Part shown: one piece after another, positions 15,779 through 23,498 of the stretch
How positions within the stretch are numbered: the stretch's first letter is position 1
How the letters are laid out: every line of letters starts with the position of its first letter
Assembly: GCA_047632435.1 (NCBI GenBank)
Contig: JBLICU010000001.1
Location: forward strand, 62,001 to 126,000
Source: JAMZMI01 sp047632435
GTDB taxonomy: Bacteria; Bacteroidota; Bacteroidia; Cytophagales; Cyclobacteriaceae
DNA: 64,000 bases
Direction: 5' to 3'
Position numbers and translations under genes: made by a program
Notes under the pieces: model-generated
Seen by the model: only the letters and a program-made list of their open reading frames with translations
Database searches by the model: none
Told to the model about the DNA's origin: nothing

Positions 15779-17134
15779 TCAATAATATGCCCCAAACAAA
15801 ATCATCATCTCGTCTGAGTTTTTTAATCCAAATTTCAGGTCATGATCCTCATCATTGTTGTAAGTTGTCTCCAGCTTTAGTCCCTCACCTGCGTTTAGTA
15901 GCAAAGGAGGATCTAACTGTAGAATAGGTGGGTGCTCCCAATCGTACGATACATAGATCAGCTCGCCATTCCGATCTCCACCGTCTATATACACATTGAA
16001 CTGTGTCATGTGCTCATGTGCATGTGACCAAAGCTGAAATACATTGCGCTCCTCTTGAAAGGTAAATGTTTCAGTAATAGTGGTGGTTTTGCCCGCTGGC
16101 AACAAAAAATCAATATTGTTAAGATTTAATATCTGCGCTTCTTTCACTACTTCAGATTCGTTTACAGTATAAATATTCGCATAAACTTCACCTATCATCA
16201 CTTCATCTGTGCTGTTTACATAGTGGCTATTAAGGTCAAATCCGCTATTTGCAGGAAGCTTGAGCGCCACGCCTTCAGGGAAAGTATAATGCGTTCTTGG
16301 CCATTGGGTGCCGGTAATAAATTGATGATACTGCATATGATACATGACCAAAAGGTTTTGGCTACCATCACTATTATAGATATCTCTGACCAGCTCTGGT
16401 GAAGGATAAAGTGTTTTTAGAAATGAATCCGGGAAATTGTAAAAGATAAAATGATGACTGCCTGGCCGCATTATGATCTCTACAGAATGGATATATATTG
16501 GTTCTGGATTATTGAGTTCCTTATATACAAAAAACTCTCTGTTTCTATTCGGCTGTATTTCAAAAGGCTCCAGATGAAACTGAAGTCCCTGTTCGGGAAT
16601 GTCTAGCGGAGCAAACTCTACGGTCTCAAAAATGCTTTCATCTGCAAGCACAGCCAGATCTACCACATTTCCTTCTTTTGGTGCGCCAGAGAGAATCCAT
16701 TGTCTGATAAACTCTAGCTGACCATTGGTAAGCCCATCTCCGCCAAGAGGCATCAATGAACCGTACTGCGAATGTTCGGCATAGAAGTGCTCCTGATCTG
16801 GTACATTTATTTTCTCCCACAAAAAGCTTTTGTAAAGACTTTCCAGCCCTTTGTCACCCACTAGCAACAAACCATCTTCTTTCGCTGCTTGATTGTTTGC
16901 TTCACGATTAACCAGTTGTTCGTAAGAAACATCTGATGTCAACACTAAATTGGATTGATTGGCAAAACTGGTTCCGGCCATGTGACAATTAGTACAAGAG
17001 GCGTCCCAAATTTCTGCTTGAATCAGGGCGTAACTCGAACTATAATCTTCAAGGCTGTTGATCTTGGTGTCGTCATTGTTTTGACATGAAATAGTCAAAA
17101 TTAAGATAGCGGTGAATAGGGTAGTAATGCGCAT
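15779..17134 (-). CDS. Cytochrome c / copper type II monooxygenase-like lipoprotein
   Basis: From the ATG at 17134 the protein is 451 residues with a lipoprotein signal (MRITTLFTAILILTISC). A c-type heme motif CTNCH (C47 to H51) sits in a cytochrome c-like domain that ends near residue 150 (GDGLTNGQLEFIRQWILSG). The C-terminal 280 residues contain a PGSHHFIFYNF segment and an LWSHAHEHMTQF segment. Paired histidines in such contexts are the pattern of the PHM/DBM-type copper monooxygenase fold. The domain order suggests heme-to-copper electron transfer at the cell surface or periplasm. Whether it is a true monooxygenase or an electron-transfer protein cannot be told. It stands alone. Confidence 0.65.
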   Translation of the reverse strand: MRITTLFTAILILTISCQNNDDTKINSLEDYSSSYALIQAEIWDASCTNCHMAGTSFANQSNLVLTSDVSYEQLVNREANNQAAKEDGLLLVGDKGLESLYKSFLWEKINVPDQEHFYAEHSQYGSLMPLGGDGLTNGQLEFIRQWILSGAPKEGNVVDLAVLADESIFETVEFAPLDIPEQGLQFHLEPFEIQPNRNREFFVYKELNNPEPIYIHSVEIIMRPGSHHFIFYNFPDSFLKTLYPSPELVRDIYNSDGSQNLLVMYHMQYHQFITGTQWPRTHYTFPEGVALKLPANSGFDLNSHYVNSTDEVMIGEVYANIYTVNESEVVKEAQILNLNNIDFLLPAGKTTTITETFTFQEERNVFQLWSHAHEHMTQFNVYIDGGDRNGELIYVSYDWEHPPILQLDPPLLLNAGEGLKLETTYNNDEDHDLKFGLKNSDEMMILFGAYY

Positions 17135-17367
17135 CTCACAAATATAGCTAATCAATGGAATCGAGACATCATCTGCTCAGATGTAGATATGTTGGATGGC
17201 ATCCATAATTCGACTTACGGCGAACAAAACATGGTGTTTTTCAAAGTAAGGTTGGCTTTCTGTCACCCTCTTTTTTGATCCTTATGTGGATATTCCGTAC
17301 AGGTTTTTATAGCAGAATCATGTTTTGTTTGGGGGAAGCCAATGTGTACTTCAGGTCATTTTTCATA

Positions 17368-17895
17368 TCAAAATCGCAGCATTGGAAAGGGTCGCAATGG
17401 GTTTTTGAGAGCATGTTTTAATGCTTTTTTGGTAATCTTAGCAGTAAAGTTAAGACGGGGGAATTGACGCTCTGCTTCAACAATAAGGCTTTTGGGGATA
17501 TTGTATTTGATCAAACCTGAAGTCAGGTCAATCAAGTCTGCTTTGCGAAAAGCTTCTGCTTCGATATTGCCTTTTATTTTTCTTATTTTATGATGATTAT
17601 CAATGATGAATGCGATTTCATCTGGCAGAAAAGCGAGTTTATTGGCCTTTAAATATTTGTTAGCCAGGGAAACAGATCCCGGTAGATAATCCATATTTCC
17701 CCCTATCCAAATATCGAGATCATGAAAAGCCGCTATGATTGCCAGCTTCCTATTTTCGCTCATGAGCAACAATGTGCGGGCATAATAATAAACCCTTTGT
17801 GAATGATTGTGATAAGCATCAAAGTCTCTTTTAAGAGCTGAACGGTAAAGATTCAGTATGGACTTGATTGTTTTTTCAGCAGGTTTCATTCCCAT
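17368..17895 (-). CDS. HD-domain protein (putative phosphohydrolase)
   Basis: The 175-residue protein has a first His in YHNHSQRVYYYA, the HD pair in AAFHDLDIW (about residues 57-65) and a later NHHKIRK, an arrangement typical of HD-superfamily metal-dependent phosphohydrolases. No other domain is present. The substrate could be a nucleotide or a small phosphoester. A short frame upstream on the same strand overlaps its start by 20 bases (17876-18040), which suggests that it was once the second gene of an operon. Confidence 0.7.
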   Translation of the reverse strand: MGMKPAEKTIKSILNLYRSALKRDFDAYHNHSQRVYYYARTLLLMSENRKLAIIAAFHDLDIWIGGNMDYLPGSVSLANKYLKANKLAFLPDEIAFIIDNHHKIRKIKGNIEAEAFRKADLIDLTSGLIKYNIPKSLIVEAERQFPRLNFTAKITKKALKHALKNPLRPFPMLRF

Positions 17896-18040
17896 TTTTA
17901 GCAGAACGAATCAAATAATTAAGTTTTCCTAAATGATAGATATCACGTTCAATGACTCTTTTGAGCCTGTGCTTGAAGATATAGCTTTTGCCCGGAATTA
18001 TTTTATCCAAAAAAGCCAATATGCGAAAACCCTCCAGCAA
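17876..18040 (-). pseudogene. Possible 3' remnant of a lost upstream gene
   Basis: On the minus strand a frame from TTG 18040 to TGA 17876 encodes 54 residues (LLEGFRILAFLDKIIPGKSY and on) with protein-like, basic composition. It overlaps the HD gene start by 20 bases, as operon neighbours often do. Upstream of 18049 the frame closes (TAA) and I see no further coding pattern. I do not recognise the family. Confidence 0.3.
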
Positions 18041-18431
18041 TGCTGGTGGTTTTTAGCTGATTGAAACAAGTGATGAGTATGACGAAATAAATAGGCAAAA
18101 CATGCTCAAGGAATCAAAAATCAATAAAATTATGGAGACCTAACGCAATAGAGATGAAATAGTCTTGTAGAGTAAAAGAGTTTCCCTAAAGAGTAAGTTC
18201 TTGAATATTTTCGACTTAAATATTCCATGATATGGACATCTTTGAAGCTTAAGCAGACATTGATAAGTGAATGATTGCGAAATAATTTAAGACCATTGAT
18301 GATGTGAGGAAAACTACCGATACTTCAATTGTTGTATTTTGTAATGAATTGGGAATAAGTTCTCCATTTTAGACATCATTTCCCTGAGGTCAGGAAAGTA
18401 ATCATGTTATTGAAAAGAACAAAAAATAAGT
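17896..18431. other. Gene-poor decay region
   Basis: Apart from the short minus-strand remnant at 17876-18040 I see no credible gene here. A short plus-strand frame near 18072-18143 (SDEYDEINRQNMLKESK and on) looks coding-like but is only about 24 codons. The region borders a KilA-N pseudogene, which suggests degraded foreign DNA. Confidence 0.4.
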
Positions 18432-19256
18432 ATGGCAAAAAATAAAACCATAAATGTAAGAGGGGCAGAAATTACTATTGTTCAAAGTGATAAATCCGAT
18501 TACATTTCATTAACTGATATCGCCCGTTATAAAGATGCTCAGAATATGGATTCAATTATCTAGAACTGGCTCAGAAATAGAAATACCATTGAATTGTTGG
18601 GTTTTTGGGAAACCATGTACAACCCCAATTTTAAACCCCTCGAATTCGAGGGGTTTAGGAAACAAGCAGGTTTGAATAGTTTCGCGCTTACTCCAAAAAA
18701 GTGGATTGAAACTACAAGTGCAATCGGCATTACTTCTAAATCAGGGCGATATGGCGGAACTTTTGCCCATAAGGATATTGCATTTGAATTTGCCTCTTGG
18801 ATTTCTATTGAGTTTAAGTTATACATCATCAAAGAATTTCAACGCCTCAAAGAAGACGAAAATGATCGACTGCAACTCACCTGGAATCTGCACCGAACCC
18901 TCTCTAAAATAAATTATCGAATACATACAGACGCTATTAAAGATAACATAATACCCAAAGCACTAAACAAGGAGCAAATAAGCATTATTTAGGCCAATGA
19001 AGCAGATGTTTTAAACGTAGCACTTTTTGGCAAAACAGCTAAACAATGGCGAGACAATAACCCTGAGCAAGAAGGCAACATAAGAGACCATGCCTCCATT
19101 GAGCAGTTGTTGGTATTGGCCAATATCGAAAGTATGAATGCTGAACTTATCCGATTGAATTTACCCCAAAACGATCGGTTGATTCAGCTCAATCAAATGG
19201 CAATTGTCCAATTAAAATCTTTGATGAATAGCCCCACTATTAAAAAACTTATCTAA
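18432..19256 (+). pseudogene. KilA-N domain gene with two in-frame amber stops
   Basis: One frame runs from ATG 18432 to TAA 19254-19256 (275 codons including the final stop). It is interrupted only by TAG at 18561-18563 and TAG at 18990-18992. The product has the N-terminal pattern YISLTDIARYKDAQN and NWLRNRNTIE, and then LTPKKWIETT, RYGGTFAHKDIAFEFASWIS and LFGKTAKQWR, typical of KilA-N domain proteins of phages and mobile elements in Bacteroidota. The first TAG sits where Gln would be expected (SII-stop-NWLRN); the second probably replaces an aromatic residue. Two nonsense mutations in an otherwise well preserved frame indicate recent inactivation. No phage genes flank it. Confidence 0.8.
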
Positions 19257-19453
19257 TAACTAGGTAGTATGCTTTTGATCATTGGCTTTTTGCCAGCGGA
19301 AAATTATTTCATCCATACCCTAACGGCAAGCTGACAGACAATTTCTGAACCAAGGAGATCCTTCATAAGTGTCATGAACACTGTCAATAAGGTCCATAGT
19401 ATTCATATATGACGTTGTTAGTAAATGAGATTAAAAACTAATGTATATTTAGG

Positions 19454-20032
19454 TTATGGATTTTTGGTACAAAAGATAAACCATGTGGAAAATGAAAAAG
19501 TCTCCGCTGCATTGACCCACTCGCCTTGCCAGTTGAAACAGGATTTTCGTATATCTGTAAATGTTATTTTATAAAATCCTTCAGTACCGTTTGGAGCAGG
19601 TTGATTTTTATAAAGTACTATTTCATCATCAGCTCGATTACCATGCCGGTTACCCAAAGTCCAAGAAACACTCGGAAAGCTGTAATAGCTAACTACCTAG
19701 CTTGCACTGTCTGGTTGGTATTGCCGGATGCTTCCAGCATATTGATTATCAGGTCGCCATACTTCATCTTGAACAGCTGTTCCATTTATGATATACTTAA
19801 ATTGCCATAAGATAGTAGTGGTATCTGCCCAGGTTTAATCTGCGTTTCTCGGCACACTCTTACAGTTGCATCTGCCAATGAGCTCGCTGAAATGTGCTGT
19901 TTCTGCTGGGGCAGATGGATTCTATCTACTAAACGGAAATTTGGAAGAGACATCATGCATTGTGATGCTATCAGGCACTTGTGCTATGTATGCACACATC
20001 ATTGGCCAAAAGGTGAATAGTAGTATTCTCAT
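19454..20032 (-). pseudogene. Decayed secreted-protein gene with three in-frame stops
   Basis: On the minus strand a single frame of 193 codons starts at ATG 20032 with a signal-like segment (MRILLFTFWPMMCAYIAQ) and ends at 19454. It is broken by three stops: the first after residue 36 (codon 37), one after the PRNAD segment, and one after the PDSAS segment. The remaining text is protein-like (TTTILWQFKYIINGTAVQDE, then VWRPDNQ; later GNRHGNRADDEIVLYKNQP). The WQFKYIINGT...VWRPDN pattern is reminiscent of starch-binding-like beta domains in secreted Bacteroidota proteins, but I am not sure of the family. It lies beside the KilA-N pseudogene in the same decay zone. Confidence 0.55.
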
Positions 20033-20115
20033 TTGTGTCTGTTTTCAATTAAGACTACTCAGCAATACATTGTTCCCGTATTTTTCTTTCAGCGGAAACT
20101 ATTAGGAATAGAACT

Positions 20116-21657
20116 TTATTTTACCAGTTTTAAAATATTCCTCTTGACAACATCACTCACTTTTTGGTTTTCTATTTTGCTGTCCAGCCAGGATATAATA
20201 TCGAAATAGACAAATGGCCTTTTGTCGTATTTACTTTCTGAGAGAGCGATCATTTTGGTCCTTAAAGAAACAAACCGGTCGAGGAGGCTGGTGCGTGTGT
20301 CCTTGCTCAGATTGCGAATGAAATCCAGAATGTATTGCTGATACAAATGAAGGTCGTGTTTTTTGAGTAAAAATCGATAAGTAGATCGGATGTAATATTC
20401 GATCACATCATTGTTCCCCAGCTCATAGTGGGTAATCAGATTGAGTATGCGAGCAAATGAATGCACATCTTCACGGATATCTTGATCTTCAGAGTTGATG
20501 ATCCGGTTGAGCCATTTCAATGAATCACGATAATCCGAATTGCCAAAATACAAACTGGCGATTTTGTAAAACAAAACAAGCTCAGAGTGTTTGTCCAGCA
20601 TACCAATGTATCCTTCTAATCGCTTTTCAATTTTACGAAGCAGATCTACACCCTTCTGAAAATCGCCAGTCATGAAATAGCCATTGAACTGATGCGCATA
20701 AGAATATTTGAAAAGCCGGATTTGGATGTTTTCGTTCATTTTCACAACTCTGTGGTTGGCCAGAAGACGCAATGTCCTGTGTGTGGATTGAAACTGGCTA
20801 TTCAAATGGAGTCTACTTTGAATATTAAGCAGGTGGTTCAAACCTCGTAGATATTTTTCAAAATTGTGCGATGAGGAAGGGATGTTTGGGAAAAGCGCCA
20901 CCCATTTCCGTGCAATTTCATGGGCTTTTTCAAAGTCCTGAATAAAGTTGAAATAGCTGAAATGAATTTCATACCAATGCAATTTTTCCTGTAATGAAAG
21001 CTCCTCTTCTTCGTAATGCGGGAGCTTTTTAGTAAATATCTTATTGATATGGATAAAGTCTTCTTTGTTTCGGAGGTAGCCTACTTTGATATATATGGCA
21101 TTTAATTCAAATGAAAGATTTGTCAATAGATTGATTTGGGAAATTTTCTGATTGACTGCATTTCCTTCATCCACCAATTGCTTCACCCTTTCCTGATTGT
21201 TTTTTCCAAGAGAATAGGGGAGCAAATTTTTCTCCCATTTCAGCACTTCCAGATGGAGTTCCAGGTTATCACTTTTATGTACGGCCTTTTTTACTTTATG
21301 CAATAGCAACATACTTTGACTATACAAACTCCTGTCGAATAGAATTTGGATGTAGTCTATGTTCTCCCGAATGGCAATGTCCTCATTCGTGCTTGTGGTA
21401 TATTCCTTGAGTGTCTGAAGAATTTTTTTGTAGAGATTGGCTTTCAAGTTGCTGAATTGCTCACCCTTGATCCAAGGGTTATTTTTCAACAGTGTATCCT
21501 CATCGAAATCTTTGAGTTTGTCAATTTCATCAAAAAGCATCAAGTATTTGTGGTCTGATCCATTTACGGATGTATTCCTGATTTTGAAATAGCGCTTCTC
21601 GCTTTTCTTCAGTGACTTGACAAGGGTAAATAAATGGTCTGATCGCTCTTTAGACAT
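20116..21657 (-). CDS. Conserved hypothetical helical-repeat protein
   Basis: The 513-residue protein is almost entirely helical with irregular TPR-like repeats and no signal peptide or membrane segment. The N-terminal region (LFTLVKSLKKSEKRYFKIRN, then a segment with KYLMLFDEID) is a pattern I associate with an uncharacterised protein family of Cytophagales, but I know no function. It is transcribed divergently from leuA across about 250 bases. It is probably cytoplasmic and may act as a scaffold. Confidence 0.75.
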   Translation of the reverse strand: MSKERSDHLFTLVKSLKKSEKRYFKIRNTSVNGSDHKYLMLFDEIDKLKDFDEDTLLKNNPWIKGEQFSNLKANLYKKILQTLKEYTTSTNEDIAIRENIDYIQILFDRSLYSQSMLLLHKVKKAVHKSDNLELHLEVLKWEKNLLPYSLGKNNQERVKQLVDEGNAVNQKISQINLLTNLSFELNAIYIKVGYLRNKEDFIHINKIFTKKLPHYEEEELSLQEKLHWYEIHFSYFNFIQDFEKAHEIARKWVALFPNIPSSSHNFEKYLRGLNHLLNIQSRLHLNSQFQSTHRTLRLLANHRVVKMNENIQIRLFKYSYAHQFNGYFMTGDFQKGVDLLRKIEKRLEGYIGMLDKHSELVLFYKIASLYFGNSDYRDSLKWLNRIINSEDQDIREDVHSFARILNLITHYELGNNDVIEYYIRSTYRFLLKKHDLHLYQQYILDFIRNLSKDTRTSLLDRFVSLRTKMIALSESKYDKRPFVYFDIISWLDSKIENQKVSDVVKRNILKLVK

Positions 21658-21905
21658 TGTAGCTAAATTGAATGGGTATTACTTCTATGTCAACAATGAT
21701 ATATAATTATTTGTTTCACTGCCATTAGAAATCGTAATTAAAATTTATTTAGGTTTCTCAGGGCTTGAGTTCAGGTATATTTTTGTCGTTGATCATTCCA
21801 CCAAAAAACACCGCTACCCCCATCTATCAAAAAGTCGAGATTTAAACTGACGAATTGATCGAATGCAGAAAAGTGGAAAATTGACTAAATAGTAAATAGA
21901 TCCAA

Positions 21906-23426
21906 ATGAGTGATAAAGTATATGTGTTTGATACCACCCTTAGAGATGGAGAGCAGGTGCCAGGCTGTCAATTATCAACCCCCGAAAAAATTGAAATAGC
22001 GAAGGAGCTTGAGATATTGGGTGTTGATGTAATTGAAGCAGGATTTCCGATTTCTAGCCCGATGGACTTCAATTCGGTCATTGAAATTTCCAAAGCTGTG
22101 ACAGAGCCTATCATTTGTGCCTTGACCAGAGCGGTTGAGAAAGACATTGACTTTGCTGCGGATGCTTTGAAATACGCCAAACACAAAAGAATTCACACAG
22201 GAATTGGCGCATCAGATTATCACATTTTACATAAGTTTCGAAGTAATAGAGACGCAATTTTGGAGCGTGCCGTGGCAGCAACAAAATATGCTAAAAAATA
22301 TGTTGAGGACGTGGAATTCTACTGTGAGGATGCTGGAAGAGCGGATAACGAATACTTGGCGCGGATGGTAGAAGCCGTGATTGCTGCTGGCGCTACAGTG
22401 GTCAATATCCCTGATACCACCGGTTACTGTTTGCCTGATGAATATGGTGCTAAGATCAAGTATTTAGTAGATCACGTTAAGGATATCGACAAAGCAATTA
22501 TTTCTTGTCATTGCCACAACGATCTGGGGATGGCTACTGCCAACACCATTGCCGGTGTACTGAATGGAGCCAGACAGGTGGAAGTGACGATGAACGGAAT
22601 AGGCGAACGTGCTGGCAATACTGCATTGGAAGAAGTAGCCATGATTCTCCAGACACACAAGCATGCGAATTTGCATACCAATATCAAGAGCAACAGAATC
22701 TACGCTCTGAGTTTGCTAGTCAGTAAAATGATGCGAATGCCTGTGCAACCAAATAAGGCGATCGTTGGTAGAAATGCTTTTGCTCACAGTTCCGGCATCC
22801 ATCAGGATGGTGTGATCAAGAATCGCGAAAGCTATGAAATCATGGACCCAACGGATGTTGGCGTTCCGCAGAACTCAATTATCCTGACTGCCAGAAGTGG
22901 AAAAGCAGCATTGAAATATCACTTGGAAAGACTGAACTATGATTTGAGCAATGAGCGGGTAGAGCAGATCTATGATGAGTTTTTGAAAATAGCTGATTCC
23001 AAAAAAGACATTACCGATGATGATTTAATCATATTGGTAGATGGCAAATTACGAGAAGGCGGTTTTGCATTTGAAAATGTACAAATAAACTATGAAGACT
23101 CAGGGATCATCACTTCTACTGTTGAAATGGTGGCTCATGGCGAAAAAATAACGGCAACAGGAATAGGTGAAGGTTCTGTAGAAGCTTCTTATAATGCCGT
23201 GGATAAGATCATTGGTCATCAGGTAAATGTGGATGAATTTCTTGTGCAGTGCATTGGTGATAAAACCGATCCAGGTAAAGTGCATGTTCGTGTGAAATAC
23301 AAGGATCAACTTTACATTGGTTTTGGAGTGCATAGAGATGTAATCATTGCCTCCATCAAGGCCTATGTGGATGCCATTAATAAAATCTCAGCCATCAAGA
23401 ATAAGTTGATGGTTGCAACAGTTTAG
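21906..23426 (+). CDS. leuA: 2-isopropylmalate synthase
   Basis: The 506-residue enzyme has the normal length of bacterial LeuA. The DRE-TIM barrel starts with FDTTLRDGEQVPG and contains HCHNDLGMATANT (metal-binding His pair) and GIGERAGNTALEE. A linker follows (HSSGIHQDGVIKN), then the C-terminal dimer/regulatory domain (about 390-500) that binds leucine in feedback control. It condenses acetyl-CoA with 2-oxoisovalerate, the first step of leucine synthesis. No other leu genes are adjacent and no T-box or attenuator is visible upstream. Other DRE-TIM enzymes such as homocitrate synthase are possible, but the length and C-terminal domain favour LeuA. Confidence 0.9.
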   Translation: MSDKVYVFDTTLRDGEQVPGCQLSTPEKIEIAKELEILGVDVIEAGFPISSPMDFNSVIEISKAVTEPIICALTRAVEKDIDFAADALKYAKHKRIHTGIGASDYHILHKFRSNRDAILERAVAATKYAKKYVEDVEFYCEDAGRADNEYLARMVEAVIAAGATVVNIPDTTGYCLPDEYGAKIKYLVDHVKDIDKAIISCHCHNDLGMATANTIAGVLNGARQVEVTMNGIGERAGNTALEEVAMILQTHKHANLHTNIKSNRIYALSLLVSKMMRMPVQPNKAIVGRNAFAHSSGIHQDGVIKNRESYEIMDPTDVGVPQNSIILTARSGKAALKYHLERLNYDLSNERVEQIYDEFLKIADSKKDITDDDLIILVDGKLREGGFAFENVQINYEDSGIITSTVEMVAHGEKITATGIGEGSVEASYNAVDKIIGHQVNVDEFLVQCIGDKTDPGKVHVRVKYKDQLYIGFGVHRDVIIASIKAYVDAINKISAIKNKLMVATV

Positions 23427-23445
23427 AAGTCAGATATGAAATAAC

Positions 23446-23482
23446 AAAAAAACCGACTCAGTTTTTTGAGTCGGTTTTTTTG
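23446..23482. terminator. Strong bidirectional rho-independent terminator
   Basis: A perfect stem ACCGACTCA/TGAGTCGGT is flanked by A and T tracts on both sides (loop GTTTTT). It lies between leuA (plus) and the PspC gene (minus) and serves both. Confidence 0.9.
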
Positions 23483-23498
23483 TTAAAGATGCATTTTT

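Noticed and set aside
18432..19256. Reading both TAG codons in the KilA-N gene as a recoded amino acid
   Set aside because: The rest of the window uses TAG as a normal stop, for example at the end of padR-type and ABC genes' neighbours. The second TAG probably does not stand at a Gln position. Simple pseudogene decay explains the data.
19526..20105. Plus-strand frames (94 and 79 residues) in the decay zone
   Set aside because: They are antisense shadows of the minus-strand secreted-protein pseudogene, whose translation is far more protein-like.
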